The position numbers and the translations under genes were made by a program. 64,000 nucleotides of DNA from Pseudanabaena sp. (lineage in GTDB: Bacteria; Cyanobacteriota; Cyanobacteriia; Pseudanabaenales; Pseudanabaenaceae). The notes below the pieces were generated by a model. That model was not told the DNA's origin. It did not search any database and saw nothing but the letters and a program-made list of their open reading frames with translations. Each line of letters opens with the position of its first letter. Position 1 is the first letter of the stretch. Shown here piece by piece: positions 63,947 to 64,000 of this stretch. The DNA lies in the NCBI GenBank assembly GCA_003249035.1, contig QBMK01000002.1:221379-285378 (forward strand), given 5' to 3'.

Positions 63947-64000
63947 ATAAAACCCAAAATTGGTTCGGCGGGCGAAGCCCGCCGAACCAATTTTGGGTTT
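63947..64000. repeat. 57-bp palindrome, AAAACCCAAAAT family, copy 3 (cut by window end)
   Basis: Outer arms as in copies 1 and 2, core GGGC-GAA-GCCC, variable part TGGTTCGGC with matching changes on the far arm. The last bases of the right arm lie beyond the window. It is upstream of tex. Confidence 0.85.

Overview
The window reads as chromosomal DNA of a cyanobacterium. It carries pcyA (phycocyanobilin synthesis), heme oxygenase ho1, a ferrochelatase with a C-terminal chlorophyll-binding-like helix, ndhC-ndhK-ndhJ, psb30, the clock kinase sasA, a CyaB-type adenylate cyclase and several cyanobacteria-specific DUF genes. The HIP1 octamer GCGATCGC and its core GATCGC occur throughout. A Pseudanabaena-like lineage is my guess; nothing in the window proves the genus. 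There is no rRNA, tRNA or CRISPR array that I can see, and most genes are ordinary housekeeping genes.

Layout. 1-7260: end of uppP, a Tat-exported DUF1501/DUF1800 pair, a ZIP-like membrane protein with an inserted cyclic-nucleotide-binding domain, a DUF1003 protein, a Spy-like periplasmic protein, a 6S-like structured RNA candidate, a decayed stretch, and pcyA. 7.6-10.8 kb: an M48-like protein that has lost its catalytic motif, then two broken insertion sequences (IS630-like and IS256). 10.9-16.4 kb: two large signalling genes in tandem, a Ser/Thr kinase fused to an AAA-like NTPase and an AAA-like NTPase fused to 14 WD40 repeats. 16.7-25 kb: mdh, rodA, an ECF-type ATPase, ndhCKJ, ho1 and hemH. 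25-34.5 kb: a tight DUF2993 - kinase/FGE-like - cobK operon, a GNAT gene, an IS5 relic, recJ, sasA and an Rrf2 regulator. 34.7-48 kb: murF, Uma2, a MalK-type ATPase, a methyltransferase, a DUF1980-like protein, carB, a TPR protein, psb30, a DUF697 GTPase and aroK. 48-64 kb: cyaB-like cyclase, DUF1636/DUF2973/DUF2605, mazG, smc, mnmG, Uma2, a decayed copy of the mnmG 3' end, a fasciclin protein and tex.

Functional links. pcyA, ho1, hemH and cobK all act in tetrapyrrole or bilin metabolism. Signalling is well represented: two kinase fusions, the WD40 STAND-like protein, SasA, a GAF-GAF-PAS cyclase that would make cAMP, and a transporter-like protein with a domain that could bind it.

The most unusual signal is intergenic. 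Six copies of an element of exactly 103 bp, with ATACCAA/TTGGTAT ends and three internal hairpins, lie in gaps between genes. Stem sequences differ between copies but stay paired, and three copies start at or within a base or two of a stop codon. A second palindrome family (AAAACCCAAAAT ... ATTTTGGGTTTT, about 57 bp) shows the same covariation. I consider the 103-bp family the best candidate for something undescribed: a MITE whose structure seems maintained, perhaps as a portable 3'-end or terminator module.
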